From an uncultured Campylobacter sp. (GTDB lineage Bacteria; Campylobacterota; Campylobacteria; Campylobacterales; Campylobacteraceae): a DNA stretch of 31,802 nucleotides. Below, piece by piece: positions 23,173-30,195 of this stretch. The notes below the pieces were generated by a model. The model saw nothing but the letters and a program-made list of their open reading frames with translations. It ran no database searches and was not told where the DNA came from. Numbering within the stretch: the stretch's first letter is position 1; the number at the start of each line of letters is the position of its first letter. Both the position numbers and the translations under genes were made by a program. The stretch covers positions 1 through 31,802 of the forward strand of contig NZ_CALBWL010000028.1 in assembly GCF_937973075.1 (NCBI RefSeq). The letters run 5' to 3'.

Positions 23173-25183
23173 ATCCTATACCTGCTCTTTCGTTAGGTGC
23201 TTTATATTTTGGCTGCAATTCATAATGCATCAATGCCTCTTGAATTTCATATCTGCCCTTGCCCTCGGCTTGCATTTTCTCGCGAATTTCATCGACCTCT
23301 TTTTGGCGCACGGCGCTGTCGGGATGCTCGATGATATTGCCTTTGGCGCCGTATCCGCGGAATGCAGGCGGCATCTCCATCTTCATAATATCAAGCGGCT
23401 CGTAGCTTAGAGTAGGCATAGTATCGCCCTCTTTCCAATTTGCAAGCGTTCGTTTTAGCCAGTTTAGATCGTCGCGTTTCGGATAATCCTCGCGGAAGTG
23501 TGCGCCGCGGCTTTCGGTGCGATCAAGCGCGCCCTTGGCGATACAAAGCGCAAGCTTTAGCATCTTCGGCACGCGGTAAGCCTCCTCAAGCTCAGGATTT
23601 CCGAAAAGCTCTTTATTACTTACTTTGACGTCTAAGGACTGCTTGTAAAGCTCCTCAAGCTCTTTTACGGCTTTGGCTAATCCCTCGCCGGTGCGGAAGA
23701 TCGCGCAGTGCTCCCACATAACGTCTTTCATCTTGTTTTTTATCTCGAATACGTTAAATTTACCCTCTTTTTCAAGCAGGCTTTTAATGTAATTTTTCTC
23801 TTTATCTACGAATTTTTCGATATCATGTGTATTGATATCGACGTCGTGTCCTTGACAATACTCCGCAAAATACTCGCCCACGATCATGCCCGCGACGACG
23901 GTTTCGGCGACGGAATTTCCGCCCAAGCGGTTAAAGCCGTGCATATCCCAGCACGCAGCCTCGCCGGCGCTGAAAAGTCCAGCTAGCGTTGGACTCTCGC
24001 CCGTGGCTTTTGTTTTGATGCCGCCCATCGAGTAGTGCTGCATAGGAAGGATCGGAGCCCAGCCCTTGCCGCGCTTCCTGCCCTGCTCGTCGGTTATCAC
24101 CTCGGTGTCAGCAGGATCGATGCCGTTGAAAATCTCGCAAATTTCTTGCACGTCGCGTAAATTTTTCTCGATATGCTCGCGTCCAAGGATCGATATGTCA
24201 AGCCAAACGTGCTCGCCGTAAGGGCTTTTGACGCCCTTACCTTTTCTTATGTGCTCCATTATGCGGCGGCTTACGACGTCGCGGCTAGCAAGCTCCTTTT
24301 TCTCGGGCTCATAATCCGGCATAAAGCGGTAGCCGTCCACATCGCGTAAAATTCCACCGTCGCCGCGGCAACCCTCGGTAAGCAGAATTCCGCTCGGAAC
24401 GATAGGCGTAGGGTGAAACTGCACCGCTTCCATATTTCCAAGCTGCGCGACGCCGGTCTCAAGCGCGATAGCAGCACCTATACCCTCGCAAACGACGGCG
24501 TTTGTGGTGTGTTTATAAACTCTGCCGTAGCCGCCGGTAGCGATTAGCGTGCCCTTTGAGACGTATGCGATCAGCTCGCCGGTAACCAAATCGCGCACGA
24601 TTGCGCCGTAGCAACGGTTATTTGCATGAATTAGCGCGATCGCTTCCTTGCGGTCGTGAATATCGACATTATGCTTTAACGCTTCGTTTGCAACGGCAAA
24701 AAGCATAGTATGTCCCGTAGCATCGGCGGTATAGCAGGTTCGCCATTTTTTCGTGCCGCCGAAGTCACGGCTGTGGATAAGCCCGTGAACCTCATCTTTT
24801 TCGGTAATCGTGGTTTTTTGAGCATTGATAATAGCGCTTCGCTCACCTCTAGTAATCCTAGTCCAAGGAACGCCCCAGCCCGCAAGTTCGCGGATCGCCT
24901 TAGGTGCCGTTTGTGCAAACATCCTAGCAACATCCTGATCACAGCCCCAGTCGCTACCTTTTACGGTATCGGCAAAGTGCACGTCCTCATTGTCGCCCTC
25001 GCTCATCTTGGAATTTCCCAGAGACGCCTGCATACCGCCTTGAGCTGCGGCAGAGTGCGAGCGCTTAACTGGGATCAGACTCAAAACGATGGTGCTAAGC
25101 CCCTTCTCACCGGTAGCGATCGCAGCTCTTAAGCCCGCCAAACCGCCGCCAATAACTAAAGAATCGCAATATATTACATTCAT
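23165..25183 (-). CDS. frdA: Fumarate reductase flavoprotein subunit
   Basis: Catalytic subunit with covalent FAD, 672 aa, reducing fumarate to succinate as the terminal step of anaerobic respiration. The dinucleotide-binding GGGLAG is at 12-17. The flavin-bearing histidine is H43 in RSHSAAAQGGMQ. The substrate loops HTMLFAV, QFHPTPIVPSGIL and GGIKTKATGESPTLAGLFSA are intact, and SRGAHFREDYPKRDD is near the C-terminus. Size matches other epsilonproteobacterial FrdA. GGGAG precedes the ATG. It lies 10 nt after frdC. Confidence 0.97.
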   Translation of the reverse strand: MNVIYCDSLVIGGGLAGLRAAIATGEKGLSTIVLSLIPVKRSHSAAAQGGMQASLGNSKMSEGDNEDVHFADTVKGSDWGCDQDVARMFAQTAPKAIRELAGWGVPWTRITRGERSAIINAQKTTITEKDEVHGLIHSRDFGGTKKWRTCYTADATGHTMLFAVANEALKHNVDIHDRKEAIALIHANNRCYGAIVRDLVTGELIAYVSKGTLIATGGYGRVYKHTTNAVVCEGIGAAIALETGVAQLGNMEAVQFHPTPIVPSGILLTEGCRGDGGILRDVDGYRFMPDYEPEKKELASRDVVSRRIMEHIRKGKGVKSPYGEHVWLDISILGREHIEKNLRDVQEICEIFNGIDPADTEVITDEQGRKRGKGWAPILPMQHYSMGGIKTKATGESPTLAGLFSAGEAACWDMHGFNRLGGNSVAETVVAGMIVGEYFAEYCQGHDVDINTHDIEKFVDKEKNYIKSLLEKEGKFNVFEIKNKMKDVMWEHCAIFRTGEGLAKAVKELEELYKQSLDVKVSNKELFGNPELEEAYRVPKMLKLALCIAKGALDRTESRGAHFREDYPKRDDLNWLKRTLANWKEGDTMPTLSYEPLDIMKMEMPPAFRGYGAKGNIIEHPDSAVRQKEVDEIREKMQAEGKGRYEIQEALMHYELQPKYKAPNERAGIGYE

Positions 25184-25193
25184 TCTAAACTCC

Positions 25194-25877
25194 CTATTCT
25201 AAACTTAACCATTTGAAATCGGCGATTATCGAAAGCAAGAAAAATGCACCCCAAACGATGAAAACCGTCTTTTTGATGAGGGCTCTTTTCCTTTGAATTT
25301 CCGCCTTCGTGCCGTCTATGCTAATCCATTTCATATAAAGCCTATAAATTCCAATACTAGCGTGAGTTACTACGAAAATCAATAAAACAAAATAAAATAA
25401 ATGAAGCTGTCCGAATCTCGCGATAGCAAGATCTGCAGTAATTTTCGGACCGAATACGATCATTAAAATATGAGCCGCCGCAAAGAAAAATAGGAAAAAT
25501 CCCGTCCAAAACTGAAACCACCAAAGCGTCGTATCGCAATGCTTCATTCGCATTTTGTGCGCTTTAAACGCTCTGTAAGCGGCGTAGTTAGCCGGAAATT
25601 TTCTCATAGCCAAAAACGCGTGAATCACGAAAATCACGAAAATTACAAAAGCGACGATGTTTGTAACGAAATAAATTCCGCCCGGTTCGGCGAAATGTAC
25701 GACGCCCTCAAACGCGCCCTTACCGATCAAAATCGTGCCGGTAAATATCATATGACACAGCATAAAACAGGCCAAAATCAGCCCGCTGATGCTTTGCGCC
25801 ACGTCTTGCAAAGCCATAATGCGGCTCTTTTTGCCGTCTATGGATCTGCCCGTAAAGCCTTCAATGCGACCTAGCAT
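25194..25877 (-). CDS. frdC: Fumarate reductase cytochrome b subunit
   Basis: Diheme membrane anchor of the Wolinella/Campylobacter type, 227 aa with five hydrophobic helices. It passes electrons from menaquinol to FrdB. Candidate heme-ligand histidines lie in MLCHMIFTG, IHAFLA, AAHILM and THASIGIYR. AAGGAG stands 5 nt before the ATG. Being first in the C-A-B order marks the epsilonproteobacterial operon as opposed to the enterobacterial frdABCD. Two -10 boxes and an inverted repeat precede it. Confidence 0.95.
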   Translation of the reverse strand: MLGRIEGFTGRSIDGKKSRIMALQDVAQSISGLILACFMLCHMIFTGTILIGKGAFEGVVHFAEPGGIYFVTNIVAFVIFVIFVIHAFLAMRKFPANYAAYRAFKAHKMRMKHCDTTLWWFQFWTGFFLFFFAAAHILMIVFGPKITADLAIARFGQLHLFYFVLLIFVVTHASIGIYRLYMKWISIDGTKAEIQRKRALIKKTVFIVWGAFFLLSIIADFKWLSLE

Positions 25878-25898
25878 AGGTTCTCCTTAAAAAAGATG

Positions 25899-25904
25899 AT
25901 TATA
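25899..25904 (-). promoter_or_regulatory. -10 box of frd operon (proximal)
   Basis: TATAAT on the minus strand in TTTATAATC, 22 nt before the frdC ATG; transcription would begin only about 15 nt before the start codon. The distal box at 25943-25948 is an alternative. Confidence 0.45.
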
Positions 25905-25923
25905 AATCCCCGCTAAACGAAAA

Positions 25924-25939
25924 TTTACATTTTTGTAAA
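25924..25939. promoter_or_regulatory. Inverted repeat TTTACA-N4-TGTAAA in frd control region
   Basis: Perfect 6-bp arms around four T. It lies right where transcription from the distal -10 box (25943-25948) would start, a good place for an operator. The spacing resembles CRP/FNR-type dyads loosely, but the sequence is not a standard FNR site. The regulator is unknown. Confidence 0.4.
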
Positions 25940-25942
25940 GAG

Positions 25943-25948
25943 ATTATA
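25943..25948 (-). promoter_or_regulatory. -10 box of frd operon (distal)
   Basis: TATAAT on the minus strand in GTAATATAATCTC, 66 nt before the frdC ATG, giving a leader of about 59 nt that begins at the inverted repeat. It also lies 24 nt past the lgt stop. Confidence 0.5.
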
Positions 25949-25971
25949 TTACTTTTTAACTTTAGATTAAT

Positions 25972-26790
25972 TTAATTTCTGCAAATTAGTTTTTTCTTCA
26001 AAGACTGCTTTAAGAAAACTGCTATCAAAAACATAACTAAAGATAAAATTTGCCCCATCGATAAATTTAAAAATATAAAACCAAGCCCATCATCCGGCTG
26101 CCTAAAAAATTCTACGAAAAATCTAAACGCCGTATATAGCATCGCATACAGGCATATCAGCTCGCCGTTAAATTTCTTAAATTTACGGTAGAAAAATAAA
26201 ATCACGAAAATTACCAGTCCTTCCAAAACCGCTTCGTAAAGCTGGCTTGGGTGACGCAACGTGCCGCCTACCAAAATCCCCCACGGCTCGCTCGTCTCGC
26301 GCCCGAAAAGCTCCTGATTTAAAAAATTTCCCACGCGTCCGAAAAAATACCCAAGCGGCACGCTAAGCGCCACGAGATCGAGCAGCGCCCACATATCGGT
26401 TTTAAATTTTTTGCAAAACCAAACCGTCGCGATCACGAATCCGACGACCGCGCCGTGATAGCTCATACCGCGAATGCCCACGAACTCGCCGTTATGAAAG
26501 GGGTTGAAAATTTGCCACGGATGGCTGAAATACCACGCCGCCTCGCCCGAATAAATCGCGATATATCCCAGCCGCGCGCCCAAAATGACACCCACTTCGA
26601 CCCAGATAAAGTAGCGATCAAGCATCTTATCGCTGAAGTCAAGGCCGTCTTTTCGCACGAAATACTTGGCGATAAATAGCGCCGTAAGTAGCGCCAAAAC
26701 ATACATAATGCCGTACCAGTGCACGTTTATGCCAAACGCACTGAATGCCACGGGATCAAAGTGGGCGTAAATTTCGTTCCAGTAATTCAA
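25972..26790 (-). CDS. lgt: Prolipoprotein diacylglyceryl transferase
   Basis: Inner-membrane enzyme that attaches diacylglycerol to the lipobox cysteine of prelipoproteins, the first lipoprotein maturation step. 272 aa with about seven hydrophobic segments. Signatures: YGIMYVLALL near the N-terminus, GIRGMSYHGAVVGF, GRVGNFLNQELFGRE containing the conserved arginine and asparagine, and RHPSQLYEA. The start is TTG at 26790 with AAGGA 6 nt upstream; no ATG is suitably placed. It is followed by the frd control region and seems to be transcribed alone. Confidence 0.94.
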   Translation of the reverse strand: MNYWNEIYAHFDPVAFSAFGINVHWYGIMYVLALLTALFIAKYFVRKDGLDFSDKMLDRYFIWVEVGVILGARLGYIAIYSGEAAWYFSHPWQIFNPFHNGEFVGIRGMSYHGAVVGFVIATVWFCKKFKTDMWALLDLVALSVPLGYFFGRVGNFLNQELFGRETSEPWGILVGGTLRHPSQLYEAVLEGLVIFVILFFYRKFKKFNGELICLYAMLYTAFRFFVEFFRQPDDGLGFIFLNLSMGQILSLVMFLIAVFLKQSLKKKLICRN

Positions 26791-26818
26791 ATTTTTCCTT
26801 TGTTTTAAATTTTAAAAT

Positions 26819-27464
26819 TTAACGGCGCGCATCGGACGCTGCGTGGCGAACGCTCGGCAAAAGACGCAAAGCGACGCAAGCGCTAGGCGCCAAACTTAGT
26901 TTTCGAACGCTCGATCGCACGCGCGAAACACGTAAGACGCGAATCCTAGCGATAGCGTCAAACGATGCACAGGCCACCTCGCATGAAATTTCAAGCGACG
27001 ACGCCAGATGGGACGCAAGGCGCCACACGTAAAGCACCGAGCGGCGGTACCAGACGACATACAAAGCGACACGCAAGACGCCAAAGCGCAAAACGACGCG
27101 ACGCGGACAAAGCACGCAGTACCCTAATGCAGGCGGCGCAAAACAAGAGCACCGGACGCCGAGCAAAACTCGCAGTGCGCGCAAAACAAACGTCGAACGG
27201 CACATGCGCAAAATACCGAATGCCGCGCAGAATTCAAAACGACGCGCGATGGACAAACGCCGACGCACAAAACAGCAAGGTAGATACTTTGCATCCGCGT
27301 AGATAATGCAGATAAAATTCGCCTATCTTGCTTAGCTTATCGCACCCGCAGGAGCTGTACCGACTACAACGCAAGAAATCCAGAAAGCAAGCTTTAAATT
27401 CTATCTCTATGCAGCACTCTCCGTGTCGAACACGCAAAAAAATACCGAGCGCGCGTTCTAAATT
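26819..27464. other. T-poor GC-rich block without a supportable gene
   Basis: A 650-bp stretch whose plus strand is dominated by GACGC, GCAAAAC and AAAGCG blocks and is very low in T; 27061-27119 has no T until its last base. Because stop codons need T on one strand or A/T elsewhere, long frames stay open on both strands at once (minus 26819-27268, plus 26965-27306). Their products are low-complexity Arg/Cys/Val-rich or Arg/Lys/Ala-rich and look non-biological. No RBS fits any of them. The block may be an expanded degenerate repeat. Confidence 0.5.
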
Positions 27465-28004
27465 TTAAATTCCAAGCCCCAGCGTCTCTTTAACCACGCG
27501 GCAAAAATCCGCCAAAAACCACCCGAGCGCCTTGTAGTAGCTGCTTTTGGCGTTTATCTGCACGTGCGTAGCAAGCGCGGAAAAGCTAGGAATGATAAAT
27601 TGCGCCAGATAAAGCGTCAAAATTTTATGGGATTTCGCGTCCGTGTTTTGCTTAAAGATCATGGCAAGCAGCGCTAGCATATTGGCCGCATGAGCGCTTT
27701 TAAGCTCCACGAAAGGCTTTTTGAAGCGGCATTTTTCATAAAACAGCTCCACTTCGCTTTCGCTTATGAGCTTGAAAAAATCCATCTCAAACGCCCCTTT
27801 TAGCGCCTCAAAATCGCGCCCTAGCGCTGCGTAGTCCTCGCCCTGTACTTTCTGCCAAAGCTCATGACCGTTTTTGTTTTCGATATTTTTATTTACGATG
27901 ATCCACTTTTTGCCCAAGCCGCGCAACTTCCGCTCATCTATCACGCCTTTAAAATTCGTCGCGAAGATTATGCAGATCACCGAGTATAGCTCGCCTAGTT
28001 TCAT
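27465..28004 (-). CDS. Putative TorD/DmsD-like chaperone
   Basis: 179 aa, helical, without signal peptide. The pattern is that of the TorD/NarJ chaperone family that matures molybdoenzymes: EDYAALGRDFEALKGAF near 55-72, a helix with SAHAANMLALLAMIFK, and a C-terminal half with ILTLYLAQFIIPSFSALATH followed by SSYYKALGWFLADFCR. The length fits. The classical signature is only partly kept, so this is a tentative call. No molybdoenzyme gene is in the window; the client would be encoded elsewhere. AAAGGAAA precedes the ATG, 19 nt past the dinB stop, so it may be the last gene of the ribBA-dinB operon. Confidence 0.45.
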   Translation of the reverse strand: MKLGELYSVICIIFATNFKGVIDERKLRGLGKKWIIVNKNIENKNGHELWQKVQGEDYAALGRDFEALKGAFEMDFFKLISESEVELFYEKCRFKKPFVELKSAHAANMLALLAMIFKQNTDAKSHKILTLYLAQFIIPSFSALATHVQINAKSSYYKALGWFLADFCRVVKETLGLGI

Positions 28005-28023
28005 CTTTTTCCTTTAAATTTAA

Positions 28024-29181
28024 TCAAATTTCGCTCGCTTTTTTTAGCTTTTCGATGCCGAATTTTTCCCAAATCCTGCTTAAAGATCGATCTAAGCTCT
28101 GCTGCTTTTTATCAATCTCGCCAAAGAGCAGCGAGCCGCCCGATCTGCCACCAAAATTTGAAAGATTTAGCGCTACATGGATTATCTGCGCGCCTTTTTT
28201 CACGTCGCAGAGCTTAAACAGCTCAAGCGCGGTCTCGCTCAGCAAGCTTAGACTAAACGCCCTATCCTGGCTGATCTGATGCGAAAACTCCTCGCGCGAT
28301 TTGTAGCGGATCTTTAGATCATACGTCGCGGGCTTTAGGCCCCTTGCGAGCACTTCGCCCGCCAAATGGCGCGCCAAAATTAAAATTTTACGCCGCAGCT
28401 CGTTGCGATCGGCGCACGGCGCGAAGCTGCGCCCAAAGCCGATGCTTTTGCGCTCGCGCTTTGAGACGACCTCGCCCTCATCCTCGCCGCTAAGGGCTGC
28501 GAAAATTTTCCTGCCGTTTGCGCCCATCTTTTCAAAAATTTCTCTGTGCCCTAGCGCGTCGCCGAAGCTTACGATGCCGTATTTGCCGAGCGTTTTTTGC
28601 GCCGCTTTGCCGATGCCGGGGAATTTTGCCACAGGCACGGCGGATAGCTCGCGCGCGATTTGCGATTTTAAAATTTGCCGCACGCCGAAGGGCTTAGCAA
28701 GGCTAGTCGCGAGCTTTGCGATCAGTTTTGCTTCGCTAAGGCCTACGCTGCACGGAAGGCTAAAGCGGCGCATAATCTCGCTTTGTAAAAACGCAGCAAA
28801 GCTCAGTGCGTCCGCGTCGTAGGGCGTGCCGCGTAAATTTAGAAAAAACTCGTCGATGCTAAATTTTTCGATCTCAGGCGTAAAGTTTAGTAAAAACTCA
28901 TAAATTTCGCGTGAAATTTTTCGGTATTCGCCATGTCTGGCGCGCACCAAAATGAGCTGCGGACAGAGTCCGAGCGCGATTTTAACGGGCTGAGCCGAGT
29001 GCACGCCGTTCGCTCTGGCCTCATAGCTCGCGCTTAAAATCACGCTTCCAAGCTCGCTCTTACCGCCGAAAATCTCCTCGTCTCCGCCTCCGACGACTGC
29101 GATTTTTTTGCCGGCAAGCGCGGGATCGGCAAGCCTCGCTACAGAGACGAAGAAGCTGTCCAAATCGATATGAGCTATCAA
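28024..29181 (-). CDS. dinB: DNA polymerase IV (Y-family)
   Basis: Error-prone translesion polymerase, 385 aa, cytoplasmic. Catalytic carboxylates: D6 in HIDLDSFF and D110-E111 in SIDEFFLNL. The thumb helix-hairpin-helix is VAKFPGIGKAAQKTLGKYGI, and the little-finger domain follows from about 235 (KSIGFGRSFA). The steric-gate position is F10/F11 as usual. The start is TTG at 29181, overlapping the ribBA stop as TTGA; no ATG is better placed and the MIAHIDLDSFF start is family-like. Coupling to riboflavin synthesis is probably only positional. Confidence 0.93.
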   Translation of the reverse strand: MIAHIDLDSFFVSVARLADPALAGKKIAVVGGGDEEIFGGKSELGSVILSASYEARANGVHSAQPVKIALGLCPQLILVRARHGEYRKISREIYEFLLNFTPEIEKFSIDEFFLNLRGTPYDADALSFAAFLQSEIMRRFSLPCSVGLSEAKLIAKLATSLAKPFGVRQILKSQIARELSAVPVAKFPGIGKAAQKTLGKYGIVSFGDALGHREIFEKMGANGRKIFAALSGEDEGEVVSKRERKSIGFGRSFAPCADRNELRRKILILARHLAGEVLARGLKPATYDLKIRYKSREEFSHQISQDRAFSLSLLSETALELFKLCDVKKGAQIIHVALNLSNFGGRSGGSLLFGEIDKKQQSLDRSLSRIWEKFGIEKLKKASEI

Positions 29182-30179
29182 ACTATGTCGATCCCAAAAC
29201 CGCTAAGCCCCGCGTAGTCTTTCGGCTCGCTCTTGCTTAAAATTTTAATTTTTCTCACGCCCAGATGCGCTAAAATTTGCGCTCCGATGCCAAAGCTCTT
29301 AAAATCGGCGCGATTTTGCGCGGATTTTAGCATCAAAAGCACGCCGCCCTCTTTGCGCAAAATGTCCAGATCGCGCATGAAATCGTTAAATTTCGTATCG
29401 CTTAAAAACTCCAGATCGCTTGAAATTTTATGAAATTTCACGTTCGTCTGCGCGCTCTTTCCCAGCTCGCCGAAAATATATGCACGGTGCTCGTTGCCCT
29501 CGTGATCGCTCACCTCGTAAAATTTCGTCGCCTCGCCGCACAGCAAAGCGCTTTTTGGCTCGCTAAATTTAACCAGAGTTTCGTGTTTTAGGCGGTACTG
29601 CACGATCTGCGCGACCGAGATCATATTGATGTCGTGCTGCGCGCAGAATTTTTCCAGATCGTCCCTGCGCGCCATATCGCCGTCGTCTTTGACGATCTCG
29701 CAGATCACGGCGCTTTGCGAAAGCCCCGCCAAGCGGCACAGATCCGTAGAGCCCTCGGTGTGCCCCGTGCGGGCGAGCACGCCGCCGCTTTTGGCGATGA
29801 GCGGGAAGATATGTCCCGGGCGAACGAAATCATCCGCGCGAGCGCCCACGCGCGACATCAGCTCGATCGTCATATTGCGCTCATACGCGCTCACGCCCGT
29901 CTTGGCATCCTTCGCGTCGATCGTGACGGTGAAGGCGGTCTCGTGGCTCGAAGTGTTTTTATCGACCATCAGGCTCAAACCTAGCTGCTGCGCGATCTGC
30001 GGGCTAAGCGCCACGCACAGTACTCCGCGAGCGTGCGTGATAGCAAAATTTACCTTCTCTGCGCTGCTAAATGTGCTCGCAAACACCAAATCGCCCTCGT
30101 TCTCGCGATCGACGTCATCGACCATAACGAGCATTTTGCCGTTTTTCAGATCCTCGATCGCTTGCTCTACGCTAACCAT
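29178..30179 (-). CDS. ribB: 3,4-dihydroxy-2-butanone-4-phosphate synthase with degenerate GTP cyclohydrolase II-like domain
   Basis: 333 aa, riboflavin pathway. Residues 1-200 form a complete DHBP synthase: DDVDRENEGD at 21-30, THARG at 48-52, GHTEGSTDLCRLAG from 139. From about 205 a GTP cyclohydrolase II-like domain follows, recognisable by its end (FGIGAQILAHLGVRKIKIL and GLSGFGIDIV). It lacks the zinc-binding Cys-x10-Cys-x-Cys cluster and the arginine-rich catalytic loop, so this half should not hydrolyse GTP. Helicobacter and Campylobacter RibBA proteins are known for the same loss, with a separate RibA elsewhere. AAAGGAG precedes the ATG. The gene lies 16 nt after the WG-repeat gene and overlaps dinB. 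Confidence 0.93.
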   Translation of the reverse strand: MVSVEQAIEDLKNGKMLVMVDDVDRENEGDLVFASTFSSAEKVNFAITHARGVLCVALSPQIAQQLGLSLMVDKNTSSHETAFTVTIDAKDAKTGVSAYERNMTIELMSRVGARADDFVRPGHIFPLIAKSGGVLARTGHTEGSTDLCRLAGLSQSAVICEIVKDDGDMARRDDLEKFCAQHDINMISVAQIVQYRLKHETLVKFSEPKSALLCGEATKFYEVSDHEGNEHRAYIFGELGKSAQTNVKFHKISSDLEFLSDTKFNDFMRDLDILRKEGGVLLMLKSAQNRADFKSFGIGAQILAHLGVRKIKILSKSEPKDYAGLSGFGIDIV

Positions 30180-30195
30180 TATCTCTCCTTTAAAT

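Noticed and set aside
26819..27437. Long frames on both strands, up to 149 codons
   Set aside because: They overlap on opposite strands in T-poor DNA, lack RBSs and encode low-complexity Arg/Cys or Arg/Lys sequences; best explained by composition.
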